A stretch of DNA of 42,629 bases from Sphingobacteriaceae bacterium (GCA_019751895.1 JAIEMU010000002.1:1-42629), one strand, 5' to 3'. Positions 25,961 through 34,827 are shown, numbered from the stretch's first letter. The notes: a model not told the origin generated them from the letters alone. Translations and numbers: made by a program.

Positions 25961-27424
25961 TTAGTTGACCTTTGTGTAGTAAATGTTTAATTTAATGCGA
26001 TTGGTAGGATTGATCAATTGATTTGATTTGTCTTTAGCACCAGAACCAATTATCGACCTTGCACCAGTACTAAAAGCACCCATCATATCAAATTCTGTTA
26101 AACCTGTTGCGCCTAAAAAAGTTCCATAATCTTCGGTTTTTTTGTCTATCAAGTCTTGCAAATAACTTGTCATCACAAAAATATAGCGATTGTTGATAGC
26201 ATCAAAATAACCACCAAAACCACTTTCAGAAAGCGCTCTCGCATCTCCACCAGGGTTCGATTGTGTATATCGATTATTATCAGGAATGTTTTTACGTTGC
26301 TCGGCGATATCATAACGATACAAAGTTAATCGAGGAGAAGCCTTAAAAAGGCCCGTGTTGCTGCCCGTACTCAAATCTACAACCAATTCGGCTTTGTTGA
26401 CTACAATTTTTCCCACCTTTTTACTTAGCTCGTTAAGATTTGGAAAGCTTATTTTGTTTCTTAATCCCGCCATTGGCTGTAAATAAGTGATTGGGTATTG
26501 AACAGCAGTGTTTTTTAATTGCGTTTCGATAGCTGTGCCTGTATAATCGTGTTTTATGGTGGCTGCTATCGGATTGCTTCCGCTGCTAATTGGGAAACTT
26601 ACACCTACGGTATCTATATTTGATGTGGTAGAAGTATTGTTTGTTTTTCTGTAATACAATTCAAGTTTAGAGTTGCTACCTGCAAAATCAAAAAACATTA
26701 ATCCGCCCGTGCCTGTTGTAGGGTTTTTAAGACCAACATGCAATCCTTTAAAATTACTTGTAAAAATGCTGTTTTTAGCTAACACCGCAGCCGATTGTTT
26801 TACAATTGCATTGTCGATAAAGGCTTTATCTAGTTTTATTCTTATTTGAGGATTAACATTTATTAAGGTATCTTTTTTACCCGTTATGATACTCATTACT
26901 TTGCTAAAGGTATTGGGTGCTATTTTTGCCGATTGACTGCCTAGTAGTTGACTTCCTTTAGTCCAAACTTTATTGCTCAAAAAAGAGGTTTCTGTAGCAG
27001 GGTTGTCATTTAATTGATATACTTCAATGTTGTAATTTGAAGTACTGTCGCCATAAAAAACAGTTTCATATTTGTTGTCTTTTACTATTCTGGCATAATT
27101 GAGCACCAAAACAGCAGAATCTAAAACAGGCGAAGTACCAAAACTATATGCATCTGAAGGTAAATTTACAGTCATTGCTAAATCGGCTTGGGTGGTGCCA
27201 AAAACAGGGTCAGTTAAAAATCCCATTGGGTATCTTCCATAGCCAACAGTGCTTTTTGGTTCTTCTTCAAGCGTTTCCGACTTGATGGTTAAAGTATCAA
27301 TCAATGCGCTTTTAATAGCGTCTTTATCGTCAAGGTCTAAACCAATTTGATTAGCGTCTTTACAGGCGGCAAAAAGAAAAAGACTTATCAACAGGGTTAA
27401 TAAGTCTAATTTGAAAAATTTCAT
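25961..27424 (-). CDS. DUF4270 family lipoprotein
   Basis: The product has 487 residues. A lipoprotein signal is clear: MKFFKLDLLTLLISLFLF, then AACKD with the Cys near 21. The rest is rich in beta strand and in Asn, Ser and Thr, with no catalytic motif; I recognise the family opening (ADP-like QIGLDLDD) and the genomic setting. It is probably an outer-membrane or periplasmic lipoprotein of unknown role. ATG 27424 is preferred because it opens the signal peptide and leaves 22 bases to the gene before it. An upstream ATG would overlap that gene. It lies between the glycogen-synthase-like gene and glmS, a linkage common in Bacteroidota. Confidence 0.85.
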   Translation of the reverse strand: MKFFKLDLLTLLISLFLFAACKDANQIGLDLDDKDAIKSALIDTLTIKSETLEEEPKSTVGYGRYPMGFLTDPVFGTTQADLAMTVNLPSDAYSFGTSPVLDSAVLVLNYARIVKDNKYETVFYGDSTSNYNIEVYQLNDNPATETSFLSNKVWTKGSQLLGSQSAKIAPNTFSKVMSIITGKKDTLINVNPQIRIKLDKAFIDNAIVKQSAAVLAKNSIFTSNFKGLHVGLKNPTTGTGGLMFFDFAGSNSKLELYYRKTNNTSTTSNIDTVGVSFPISSGSNPIAATIKHDYTGTAIETQLKNTAVQYPITYLQPMAGLRNKISFPNLNELSKKVGKIVVNKAELVVDLSTGSNTGLFKASPRLTLYRYDIAEQRKNIPDNNRYTQSNPGGDARALSESGFGGYFDAINNRYIFVMTSYLQDLIDKKTEDYGTFLGATGLTEFDMMGAFSTGARSIIGSGAKDKSNQLINPTNRIKLNIYYTKVN

Positions 27425-27446
27425 AATATTATATAAAGTGCAATTA

Positions 27447-28277
27447 TTAATCAACTGATATTAACTCTTCAGCACAAATTTCTTCATAAAGGCTGTAAAA
27501 GTTGTCGTAATTTTCGGTTAAATTATGTGCTAAAGTTGGCTTTTTCAAATCTTTAACAATCTTTAACACCTCTTTGTCGATGTTTTCATCTGCAAATACA
27601 ACAGCATCCGAATATTTTATCGCACCGATGTGTAAACTATTGCAATCTCCTTTTTCGAAAACTTTGGTTTCTTCGGTCGTGATGTCCGTAATTACTGCTT
27701 TTTTGTAAAAGTCTGCGTTTAAGCTTCCTTCAAAACCATTTTCGTAAACAGAATACACCACTTTTGAGGTTTTAAAAGTAGGATCTTCCTTATAGGTAGT
27801 TTTGATGTAAAGCGGCACCAAAGCACTCATCCAACCATGACAATGTACAATATCTGGCGACCAGCCTAATTTTTTAACGGTTTCTAGCGCTCCTTTACAG
27901 AAAAACACCATACGCTCGTCATTGTCGGCATAAAATTTATTTTCTTTATCGGTAAAAACATACTTTCTGTGAAAATAATCTTCGTTATCTAAGAAATAAA
28001 CTTGCATTCTTGCGGCAGGTATTGATGCCACTTTAATAATCAAGGGATTGTCGTTGTCGTTTACTACAATGTTCATCCCTGAAAGTCTAATTACTTCATG
28101 TAGCCTATTTCTTCTTTCATTGATGTTGCCAAATTTTGGCATCAAAATTCTAATTTCAAACCCTCTGTCTTGCATTGCTTGAGGCAATTTGCGGGTAATT
28201 TCTGAAATTTTACTAAGTTCGAGGAATGGCGACATCTCGTGGGTAACAATTAATAACTTTGCTTTTGCCATCTCCAT
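27447..28277 (-). CDS. Glycogen/starch-synthase-like protein (N-terminal domain only)
   Basis: The 276-residue protein matches the N-terminal Rossmann domain of GT5 glycogen synthases: LLIVTHEMSPFLELSKISE at the start, MPKFGNINERRNRLHEVIRL near 50, HCHGWMSALVPLYIKT near 145. True glycogen synthases have about 480 residues. The C-terminal nucleotide-sugar-binding lobe is absent, so it is probably not a complete synthase. This short form is widespread in the phylum and sits beside panC and DUF4270. Function is unknown. The start could also be the Met two codons later (28271). Confidence 0.87.
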   Translation of the reverse strand: MEMAKAKLLIVTHEMSPFLELSKISEITRKLPQAMQDRGFEIRILMPKFGNINERRNRLHEVIRLSGMNIVVNDNDNPLIIKVASIPAARMQVYFLDNEDYFHRKYVFTDKENKFYADNDERMVFFCKGALETVKKLGWSPDIVHCHGWMSALVPLYIKTTYKEDPTFKTSKVVYSVYENGFEGSLNADFYKKAVITDITTEETKVFEKGDCNSLHIGAIKYSDAVVFADENIDKEVLKIVKDLKKPTLAHNLTENYDNFYSLYEEICAEELISVD

Positions 28278-28316
28278 ATGCTAAATATTTTTGGTAAATA
28301 ATAGATTATCAAGCAG

Positions 28317-28324
28317 CAAAGATA
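28317..28324 (-). promoter_or_regulatory. -7 promoter element (TATCTTTG) of the glycogen-synthase-like gene
   Basis: This exact minus-strand TAnnTTTG match lies 40 bases before ATG 28277. No clear -33 TTG is seen. It lies in the divergent gap with panC. Confidence 0.5.
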
Positions 28325-28357
28325 AGCAATAAATATCATTTTTTTGATTAATTGTAT

Positions 28358-28378
28358 TCTTGTTTTGTTAAAACAAGA
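28358..28378 (+). promoter_or_regulatory. Small stem-loop upstream of panC
   Basis: A perfect 9-bp inverted repeat (28358-28366 with 28370-28378) has a 3-base loop and ends 38 bases before panC. Its role is unknown; it could be an operator or a leader element. Confidence 0.4.
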
Positions 28379-28416
28379 TAAATACCCAACTTAGCGCCGA
28401 AAAATTATATATAAGT

Positions 28417-29274
28417 TTGAAAGTAATAAAGACCATTTCCGAGCTAAAAGAAGCCATAAGTACGGCAAAAGCGAGTTCAACCAAAACAGCCATTGTGCCT
28501 ACAATGGGCGCTCTTCATGAAGGGCATTTGTCGTTAATTTCTTTAGCTAAGCAACAAGCCAAGCTGGTTGTTTGTACCATTTTTGTAAATCCTACGCAAT
28601 TTACCGACCCAAAAGATCTAGAAAAATATCCCAGACCCTTAGCACATGATATTGAAAAATTGACGCAAGTAAATTGTGATATTTTATTCATGCCTAGTGT
28701 TTTAGAGATGTACCCTGACTTCCCTACGCCAGAAAAATGGAAAATAGATTTAGGTAAAGCAGAGTTTTTATTAGAAGGCGCTTTTAGAGCTGGTCATTAT
28801 CAAGGTGTGACTCAAATTGTAAAAAAACTATTTGATGCCGTAGAGCCGAATATCGCTTTTTTTGGACAAAAAGACTACCAACAGGTGTTGATGATAAAAA
28901 ACATGGTCGCTCATTTTCAATTGCCGATTGAAATTGTTTCTTGCCCTATTGTAAGAGAAGAAAGTGGTTTGGCGATGAGTTCGAGAAATATTCACCTTTC
29001 AGATGAAGATAGGCAAAAAGCTTTAGTGCTTTTTAAAGCCTTAAACATTGCAAAAGAAAATTTCAATAAATTGTCGATTGAAGATACGTTGGACTTATCT
29101 ATTTCTACAATAGCACAAACACAGGGTGTAGAATTGGATTATTTTACCATTGCTGACGGTGAAACTTTGGAACCTATCACAACAAAAAATGCAACTAAAA
29201 TAGTTGCATTAGTTGCCGCTAAAGTGGGACAAACGCGTCTTATCGACAATATGATATTGAAAGAATTAGATTAA
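28417..29274 (+). CDS. panC: Pantoate-beta-alanine ligase
   Basis: The 285-residue enzyme joins pantoate and beta-alanine with ATP to make pantothenate, the coenzyme A precursor. Motifs are PTMGALHEGHLSLI near residue 28 (HIGH-like), FVNPTQF near 58, AGHYQGV near 126, FFGQKDYQQV near 147 and MSSRN near 186. The start must be the TTG at 28417 (MKVIKTISELKEAI): no ATG or GTG fits upstream, and the next Met is inside the conserved motif. It converges with glnS, with 7 bases between the stops. Confidence 0.96.
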   Translation: MKVIKTISELKEAISTAKASSTKTAIVPTMGALHEGHLSLISLAKQQAKLVVCTIFVNPTQFTDPKDLEKYPRPLAHDIEKLTQVNCDILFMPSVLEMYPDFPTPEKWKIDLGKAEFLLEGAFRAGHYQGVTQIVKKLFDAVEPNIAFFGQKDYQQVLMIKNMVAHFQLPIEIVSCPIVREESGLAMSSRNIHLSDEDRQKALVLFKALNIAKENFNKLSIEDTLDLSISTIAQTQGVELDYFTIADGETLEPITTKNATKIVALVAAKVGQTRLIDNMILKELD

Positions 29275-29281
29275 ATCATTC

Positions 29282-30937
29282 TTATGCTTTAGGTTTCCAA
29301 GCTTCTTTCAATGATACGGTTCGATTGAAAATGAATTTTTCAGCGTTTGAATCTTTATCTAAACAAAAATACCCTTTTCGTATAAATTGATATCTTGTGT
29401 CTTGATTTGCTCCAGTCAAATATGGTTCAATATATGCGTTTTTAATAACCTGCATGCTGTTCGGATTCAAATAATCTTTAAAGTCGCCTTCAGCAGCATC
29501 GGGCAATTCTTGCGTAAATAAATTCTCGTAAATACGTACCTCTGCCGTTTTTGCATGTGCTACACTTACCCAGTGAATGGTTCCTTTGACCATCAATCCA
29601 CTGGTATCGTTGCCACTTTTTGATTCAGGAATATAAGTACAATGCACCTCTGTCACGTTTCCATTTTCATCCTTCACAAAATCATTGCACTGCACAATGT
29701 AGGCATGTTTCAATCTTACGGTGGCACCAGGGGCTAATCTAAACCACTTTTTAGCTGGTTCTTCCATAAAATCCTCCCTTTCAATCCATAATTCTTTACC
29801 AAAAGGAATTTCGCGGTGTCCACCTTTGTCTTCTGCCTCAGGATTATTTTCGCCGATTAAGATTTCACTTTGTTGGCTGTAATTGGTAATCACCAATTTG
29901 ATAGGATCTAAAACCGCCATCACACGGGTAGCTGTTTTGTTTAAGTCTTCACGAACACAAAACTCTAACAAACCCAATTCGATTAAATTTTCTCTTTTGG
30001 CAATGCCGATTTTTTCGCAAAAAGCTCTAATGCTGGCAGGTGTATATCCTCTTCGGCGCAAACCGCTAATGGTAGGCATGCGAGGGTCGTCCCAACCGCT
30101 TACCAAGTTTTCGTTCACCAATTGCATCAATTTTCGTTTACTCATTACCGTATAGGAAAGGTTTAAACGAGCAAATTCGTATTGTTTAGATGGGAAAATT
30201 TCTAACTTTTCGATAAACCAATCATACAATTCACGATGTGAAACATATTCAAGCGTACATATTGAATGGGTAATGTTTTCGATGCTATCGCTTTGTCCAT
30301 GTGCAAAATCGTACATCGGATAAATGCACCAAGTCGTTCCTGTGCGGTGGTGTGCGGCGTGTTTGATGCGGTAAATAATAGGATCACGCATCAACATATT
30401 TGGGCTCGACAAGTCAATTTTTGCTCTCAAAATACACGTTCCATCCTCAAAATCGCCCTTTTTCATTTGTGCAAACAAAGCCAAATTTTCAGCAACAGTA
30501 CGATTTCTGTATTCGTTGGCTACGCCAGCTACGGTTGGCGTTCCTTTTTGAGTTGCAATATCTTCTGCACTGCTGTGGTCCACATAAGCTAATCCTTTTT
30601 CAATCAATTTTACGGCATAGCCATGCAATTGGTCAAAATAATCGGAAGCATACAATTCATTTTTCCACTCAAAACCCAACCATTTTATATCCTCTTGTTG
30701 GCTATTTACGTATTCTGTTTTTTCTGTTACAGGGTTTGTATCATCAAAACGCAAATTGGTGTAGCCGCCATATTTTTTTGTTAAACCAAAATTCAAGCAA
30801 ATTGCCTTGGCATGTCCAATATGTAAATAGCCATTGGGTTCAGGCGGAAAGCGGGTAACTAAACTTTTACATTTTCCACTTTTTAAATCCGCCTCAATTA
30901 GTTCTTCAATAAAGTTTAACGAACGTTCTTCACTCAT
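29282..30937 (-). CDS. glnS: Glutaminyl-tRNA synthetase
   Basis: The 551-residue class I synthetase charges tRNA-Gln. It has PPEPNGYLHIGHAKAI near residue 31 (HIGH motif), the FDDTNP segment near 63 and the KMSKS-type loop VMSKRKL near 265. Two beta-barrel anticodon-binding domains follow. Length matches the E. coli enzyme (about 554). A promoter TACCTTTG lies 19 bases upstream. Having GlnRS means the cell can make Gln-tRNA directly rather than only through the amidotransferase route. Confidence 0.97.
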   Translation of the reverse strand: MSEERSLNFIEELIEADLKSGKCKSLVTRFPPEPNGYLHIGHAKAICLNFGLTKKYGGYTNLRFDDTNPVTEKTEYVNSQQEDIKWLGFEWKNELYASDYFDQLHGYAVKLIEKGLAYVDHSSAEDIATQKGTPTVAGVANEYRNRTVAENLALFAQMKKGDFEDGTCILRAKIDLSSPNMLMRDPIIYRIKHAAHHRTGTTWCIYPMYDFAHGQSDSIENITHSICTLEYVSHRELYDWFIEKLEIFPSKQYEFARLNLSYTVMSKRKLMQLVNENLVSGWDDPRMPTISGLRRRGYTPASIRAFCEKIGIAKRENLIELGLLEFCVREDLNKTATRVMAVLDPIKLVITNYSQQSEILIGENNPEAEDKGGHREIPFGKELWIEREDFMEEPAKKWFRLAPGATVRLKHAYIVQCNDFVKDENGNVTEVHCTYIPESKSGNDTSGLMVKGTIHWVSVAHAKTAEVRIYENLFTQELPDAAEGDFKDYLNPNSMQVIKNAYIEPYLTGANQDTRYQFIRKGYFCLDKDSNAEKFIFNRTVSLKEAWKPKA

Positions 30938-30956
30938 AATTATTTTTTTTGTGTCA

Positions 30957-30964
30957 CAAAGGTA
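30957..30964 (-). promoter_or_regulatory. -7 promoter element of glnS (TACCTTTG)
   Basis: This minus-strand TAnnTTTG match lies 19 bases before the glnS ATG. The -33 region has no clear TTG. Confidence 0.55.
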
Positions 30965-31047
30965 ATAACAATGTTTTTGTTTTTCGGATGTTGGTTAATT
31001 AAAGCAGTATTTTTTTTACATTTACATCGTTTTTTGAGTTTTATATT

Positions 31048-31482
31048 ATGGATAAAGTATTAAATAGACCTATACGGGTTTTGATAGCGAAAGTAGGGCT
31101 GGATGGACACGATAGAGGAGCGAAGGTGATTGCCACTTCTTTGCGAGATGCAGGAATGGAAGTAATCTATACAGGATTGAGGCAAACGCCTGAAATGGTG
31201 GTTAATACCGCTTTGCAAGAAGACGTGGACGCAATAGGAATTTCTATCTTGTCGGGTGCACACATGACCGTTTTCCCAAAAATAATTGAGGAAATGAAAA
31301 AGAAAGGCATAACCGACGTATTGCTTACTGGAGGCGGAATTATTCCTGATGGAGATATGGTAAAATTGAAAGCATTAGGTGTGGGCGAGCTTTTTGCCCC
31401 AGGAACCACCATGACTGCCATTTCTGAATACATAAAAAACTGGGCAATAGAAAACAGAAATTTTAACAACAATGGAATATAA
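31048..31482 (+). CDS. Stand-alone B12-binding subunit (methylmalonyl-CoA mutase C-terminal domain type)
   Basis: The 144-residue protein is a complete cobalamin-binding Rossmann domain. It has D19-x-H21-x-x-G24 within [11 protein letters not shown], the SILSGAHM loop near residue 70 and the [12 protein letters not shown] loop near 98. It resembles the small subunit of split acyl-CoA mutases such as methylmalonyl-CoA mutase, with the large catalytic subunit encoded elsewhere. Its ATG is followed by an enoyl-CoA hydratase gene overlapping by 11 bases, which suggests a shared acyl-CoA pathway (propionate or branched chains). Confidence 0.92.
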   Translation: MDKVLNRPIRVLIAKVGLDGHDRGAKVIATSLRDAGMEVIYTGLRQTPEMVVNTALQEDVDAIGISILSGAHMTVFPKIIEEMKKKGITDVLLTGGGIIPDGDMVKLKALGVGELFAPGTTMTAISEYIKNWAIENRNFNNNGI

Positions 31483-32254
31483 AAACATTATCATAACGAT
31501 AAAAGACCATATCTTTTATTTAACGATAAACAGAGAATCGAAGCTAAATGCTTTGAACAAAGACACCTTACACGAAATATCAAACGCGATAGAAAGTGCA
31601 AAAAATGATGCCAATGTACGAGCTATTTTGATTACTGGTGCAGGACAAAAGTCGTTTGTTGCGGGTGCAGATATTTCAGAATTTCAAGATTTTGATTTGC
31701 AAGGTGGCAAACAATTAGCCATCGAAGGACATAAAAACGTATTTGATGCAATAGAAAATTGTCCTAAGCCTATAATTGCAGCGATTAATGGCTTTGCTTT
31801 GGGTGGAGGATTGGAATTGGCAATGGCTTGTCACATTCGCATTGCTTCTGAAAACGCTAAATTGGGTTTGCCAGAAGTAACTTTAGGATTAATACCTGGT
31901 TATGGCGGCACACAACGTTTGACACAGTTGGTAGGAAAAGGCAAAGCGATAGAAATGATTACTACCGCAGCAATGATTAGCGCTGAAAATGCAGAAAAAA
32001 TAGGCTTGGTAAATTACGTAACAACGCTAGAAAATTTGATTCCGAAGGCGGAAGAACTTTTGAATAAAATAAAACAAAATGCACCTATCGCCATTGCCAA
32101 CGCCATTGCTGCGGTAAATGCTAATTTCGATAAAAATGCAAACGGTTTTGAAGTAGAAATTAATCGATTTGCAGATTGCTTTGCTACACAGGATTTTAAA
32201 GAGGGCGTAAACGCGTTTTTAGAAAAAAGAAAAGCTAATTTTGAAGGTAAATAA
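31472..32254 (+). CDS. Enoyl-CoA hydratase/isomerase (crotonase family)
   Basis: The 260-residue crotonase-fold enzyme has the oxyanion-hole segments AGADISEF near residue 65 and [16 protein letters not shown] near 105. The catalytic [19 protein letters not shown] near 130 carries the two glutamate positions of true hydratases. It should hydrate short-chain enoyl-CoAs to 3-hydroxyacyl-CoAs in the cytoplasm. Its ATG lies inside the end of the B12-subunit gene, so translation is likely coupled. The exact acyl chain is not resolved. Confidence 0.93.
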   Translation: MEYKNIIITIKDHIFYLTINRESKLNALNKDTLHEISNAIESAKNDANVRAILITGAGQKSFVAGADISEFQDFDLQGGKQLAIEGHKNVFDAIENCPKPIIAAINGFALGGGLELAMACHIRIASENAKLGLPEVTLGLIPGYGGTQRLTQLVGKGKAIEMITTAAMISAENAEKIGLVNYVTTLENLIPKAEELLNKIKQNAPIAIANAIAAVNANFDKNANGFEVEINRFADCFATQDFKEGVNAFLEKRKANFEGK

Positions 32255-32266
32255 ATTAATCATAAG

Positions 32267-32530
32267 ATGAAAGACAACACAAAAGTAATTACAGCCTTAT
32301 TGGTAGGCGTAGCGGCAGGAGCAATTTTAGGCGTTTTGTTTGCACCCGACAAAGGAAGTGAAACCAGAGAAAAATTAGGTAGAAATTTGAAAGATTTGGG
32401 CGATAACTTAAAAGAAAAAGCATCGGACGAGTTGAGTAACTTGAGCGCTCTAAAAGATAGAGTGGTGGATGCTTTTAAAAACAATCCAAACGGAGTTGCT
32501 GCGGAGTATGATGAAACCGAACACGCCTAA
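32267..32530 (+). CDS. YtxH-domain membrane protein
   Basis: The 87-residue product has a short N-terminal glycine/alanine-rich membrane helix (TALLVGVAAGAILGVLFAP), then DKGSETREKL, the YtxH/gas-vesicle-like signature. A charged amphipathic coil rich in Lys, Asp and Leu follows. Such proteins are small stress-related membrane proteins in many bacteria. It starts 12 bases after the hydratase gene and leads the pair with the holin-like gene. The biochemical role is not known. Confidence 0.85.
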   Translation: MKDNTKVITALLVGVAAGAILGVLFAPDKGSETREKLGRNLKDLGDNLKEKASDELSNLSALKDRVVDAFKNNPNGVAAEYDETEHA

Positions 32531-32539
32531 GCTTTAAAG

Positions 32540-32905
32540 ATGGCAGATCAAAAAAACATAGAATCGATTATTGCAGATACCAAAGTTTATCTCGATAATC
32601 GATTAGATTACATTCGTTTAGTGGTGCTCGAAAAGACCGCTAAATTTTTTGCAAACTTGGTTTCCAATACTTTGTTGCTTGTCTTTTTTGGGGTTTTCAT
32701 TTTGTTTGGCAGTCTCACTTTAGGCTTTTATCTGTCGCAAATTTGGGGTAGCTATACCTTAGGTTTTGCAGCGGTAACGGGCATTTATTTGTTGCTATTT
32801 GTGGTTTTACTATTGCTAAAAGGAAAAGTGATAGAAAAGCGTTTGGCAGATTTTTTTGTCAAAATGTATTTTAATAAAATTGAAGACAAGAAGGATGAAA
32901 AGTAA
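32540..32905 (+). CDS. Phage-holin-III-superfamily-like membrane protein
   Basis: The 121-residue protein has two transmembrane helices at about 33-60 and 72-92 (NTLLLVFFGVFILFGSLTLG and AVTGIYLLLFVVLLLL) with a positively charged tail ending in DKKDEK. This resembles the holin superfamily III / YqjE type often paired with YtxH genes. It is a housekeeping membrane protein rather than a phage gene. Its last 83 bases are duplicated downstream at 34665-34747. The next gene's ATG (32895) overlaps its stop. Confidence 0.83.
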   Translation: MADQKNIESIIADTKVYLDNRLDYIRLVVLEKTAKFFANLVSNTLLLVFFGVFILFGSLTLGFYLSQIWGSYTLGFAAVTGIYLLLFVVLLLLKGKVIEKRLADFFVKMYFNKIEDKKDEK

Positions 32906-32985
32906 AATCGAAACTTTAGCGCAATTACAGCAAGAAATTAAACGTTTGGAAGCATCTTGCAACCAACAGGAAGTGATTTTAAAAC
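32823..32985 (+). repeat. 163-bp perfect direct repeat, copy 1
   Basis: Base-for-base identical to 34665-34827 by eye. It covers the last 83 bases of the holin-like gene and the first 91 bases of the following gene. Outside these limits the sequences differ at once (G/A on the left, C/A on the right). Confidence 0.95.
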
Positions 32986-33017
32986 CCTTGTGCTTATTGT
33001 CGATAGATCCCAAATAA
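32895..33017 (+). pseudogene. Truncated copy of the gene at 34737
   Basis: The ATG at 32895 gives the same first 30 residues as the intact gene at 34737 (MKSKIETLAQ to EVILK), then diverges into PLCLLSIDPK and stops. This is the left-hand remnant of the duplication; the remainder is interrupted by the AlbA_2 gene insertion. It is unlikely to make a functional protein. Confidence 0.9.
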
Positions 33018-33092
33018 TCTACTCATGGAAGATGAAGTGTTGTTGTAGTTTTATGATATAACAAACTCAAGAGTTTAAATTTTCAAAAAGAA

Positions 33093-34547
33093 ATGATTGT
33101 ATCGCAAATAAATTCACAGATAACATTAGATTATCTTCAAAAGAAGAGGGAAAATCAATATTTCGAACGTAAAGGCTTAGGTGAAAAAGATATCAAGCCA
33201 ACTAAAATTGCGGATGAGTTAATTGGTATGCTCAATGCAGATGGTGGCGTGTTGGCGTTTGGGGTGTCGGATAATGGAGAAATTCAAGATTTAAAAAGCC
33301 TTGGAGAACAACTAAGCCAATACAGAAATCTGTTTATTGATTTTATAGAGCCCCACGGCAATATTAAGCTTGAGGAAATTGAAGTAAATGGTGATTTAGT
33401 ATTTCTTTATCATGTTGATCAAGATATTGAACGCATTTTTAAACGAAAAGATAATGAGCATATTTTCCTCAGAGTGGATGATAAAAACAGGCATTTAGAT
33501 AGAAATGCTGTTAGAGCATTAGAATATGATAAACAAATAAGAAAATTTGAAGATGAAACACAGCCTGATTTTAATTTTGAAGACCTTGATAATAAATTAA
33601 TCGAGGGTTATAAGCAAAAATTAAATTACCAAGGTTCCTTACTTGACTTGCTTGTAAAGAGGCATTTGGCAATAAAAAAAGAAGGAGAATACAAAATAAA
33701 AAAAGCAGGGGTTTTACTTTTTGCAAAAGACCCTGAAAAATACATTACATCTGCATCTCTTCGATACATTCGATATGAAGGCGTAGAAGCGAAAGTTGGA
33801 ACGGAGCACAATGTGGTAAAAGATGAACGATTTGAAAACAATTTACCTTCGATTATTGGCCATGTAAGAAACTTCCTAAAAACCACTTTAAAAGATTATT
33901 TTTTTCTTGATTTAGAAACAGGACGTTTTAACAAAGTACCTGAATACCCTGAAGAAGCATGGCTTGAAGGAATTGTAAATGCACTTTGCCATCGTTCATA
34001 TAATATTCAAGGTAATGCGATTTACATAAAGCATTTTGACGATCGCATAGAAATATCTAACAGCGGACCTCTTCCTGCTCAAGTTAGCATTGAAAATATT
34101 AGAACGGAAAGATATTCTCGCAATCCACGTATCGCAAGAGCATTGGAAGACATGGGTTTTGTTCGCCAATTAAACGAGGGAGTGTCGAGAATATATCAAT
34201 CTATGGAAAAATCTATGCTTTCTATTCCCGAATACATAGAAAAAAATGGAAACGTCTATTTAATTCTCAGAAATAAGATTAGCAATCATGCCAAGACTAT
34301 TCCAGATGCAGTACTAAAAACTATTGAAAACAATTGGGGGAATTATAATGACACTCAGAAGAAAATTTTACAATATTTATTTTATCACAATCAGGCAACA
34401 GTGAACGAATTAGTTGCTTTTACGGGTATTAATGATAAAACTGTTAAACTCTATTTAAATCAGTTTATGGAGAATGAAAAAATATTGGATCGTTTGAGTG
34501 AAAAGTTGAGAGATAAAAATGCAAAATATGCCTTTATGAAGATTTAA
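33093..34547 (+). CDS. AlbA_2 (Schlafen-like) and HATPase domain protein with C-terminal winged helix
   Basis: The product has 484 residues. Residues of about 12-150 match the Schlafen AlbA_2 fold (YFERKGLGEKD, then MLNADGGVLAFGVSDNG). Residues of about 290-400 match the GHKL-like ATPase seen in RecG-C-terminal-like regulators (GIVNALCHRSYN, then IEISNSGPLP and GFVRQLNEGVSRIY). A winged helix ends the protein (TVNELVAFTGINDKTVKLYL). Such proteins are often accessory, linked to mobile DNA or defence, and thought to bind nucleic acid. It stands alone in a 1.68-kb insertion. The exact role is not known. Confidence 0.9.
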   Translation: MIVSQINSQITLDYLQKKRENQYFERKGLGEKDIKPTKIADELIGMLNADGGVLAFGVSDNGEIQDLKSLGEQLSQYRNLFIDFIEPHGNIKLEEIEVNGDLVFLYHVDQDIERIFKRKDNEHIFLRVDDKNRHLDRNAVRALEYDKQIRKFEDETQPDFNFEDLDNKLIEGYKQKLNYQGSLLDLLVKRHLAIKKEGEYKIKKAGVLLFAKDPEKYITSASLRYIRYEGVEAKVGTEHNVVKDERFENNLPSIIGHVRNFLKTTLKDYFFLDLETGRFNKVPEYPEEAWLEGIVNALCHRSYNIQGNAIYIKHFDDRIEISNSGPLPAQVSIENIRTERYSRNPRIARALEDMGFVRQLNEGVSRIYQSMEKSMLSIPEYIEKNGNVYLILRNKISNHAKTIPDAVLKTIENNWGNYNDTQKKILQYLFYHNQATVNELVAFTGINDKTVKLYLNQFMENEKILDRLSEKLRDKNAKYAFMKI

Positions 34548-34554
34548 TGCGTGA

Positions 34555-34641
34555 TAAGGAACATCGTTTTTTATACATAAATAGCTGATTATCAAAGCGC
34601 ATTATTGATTAAGGAACATTAAAGGCAAAATAAGGAACATT
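34555..34641 (+). repeat. Three copies of TAAGGAACAT behind the AlbA_2 gene
   Basis: Copies start at 34555, 34610 and 34631; the last two form a 21-base imperfect tandem repeat. They lie in the 117-base tail of the insertion. The meaning is unknown: a regulatory tail or the remains of longer coding sequence. Confidence 0.7.
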
Positions 34642-34664
34642 AAAAAGAGAGATGCAATACAAAA

Positions 34665-34827
34665 GAAAAGTGATAGAAAAGCGTTTGGCAGATTTTTTTG
34701 TCAAAATGTATTTTAATAAAATTGAAGACAAGAAGGATGAAAAGTAAAATCGAAACTTTAGCGCAATTACAGCAAGAAATTAAACGTTTGGAAGCATCTT
34801 GCAACCAACAGGAAGTGATTTTAAAAC
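34665..34827 (+). repeat. 163-bp perfect direct repeat, copy 2
   Basis: Identical to 32823-32985 with an offset of 1842 bases. It includes an orphan 3' fragment of the holin-like gene and the start of the intact gene at 34737. Confidence 0.95.

Larger units (their letters stand above)
32986..34664 (+). mobile_element. 1.68-kb insertion bounded by the 163-bp direct repeats
   Basis: The unique segment between the two repeats contains only the AlbA_2/HATPase gene, 75 bases before it from the pseudogene stop, and 117 bases after it. No transposase, integrase or terminal inverted repeats are visible; the ends read CCTTGTGC and ATACAAAA. A simple excision between the repeats would recreate one intact copy of each host gene. 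Confidence 0.7.

Noticed and set aside
28412-28419. TAAGTTTG overlapping the panC start as a promoter
   Set aside because: It fits TAnnTTTG, but a transcript from it would begin after the TTG start, and no later start keeps the conserved N-terminus.
32540-32905. Holin-like gene as evidence of a prophage
   Set aside because: This holin-superfamily membrane protein is paired with YtxH in a housekeeping operon; no phage structural, lysis or integrase genes are present.
32986-34664. Terminal inverted repeats of a transposon at the AlbA_2 insertion
   Set aside because: The two ends do not match when compared as inverted repeats, and no transposase is encoded.
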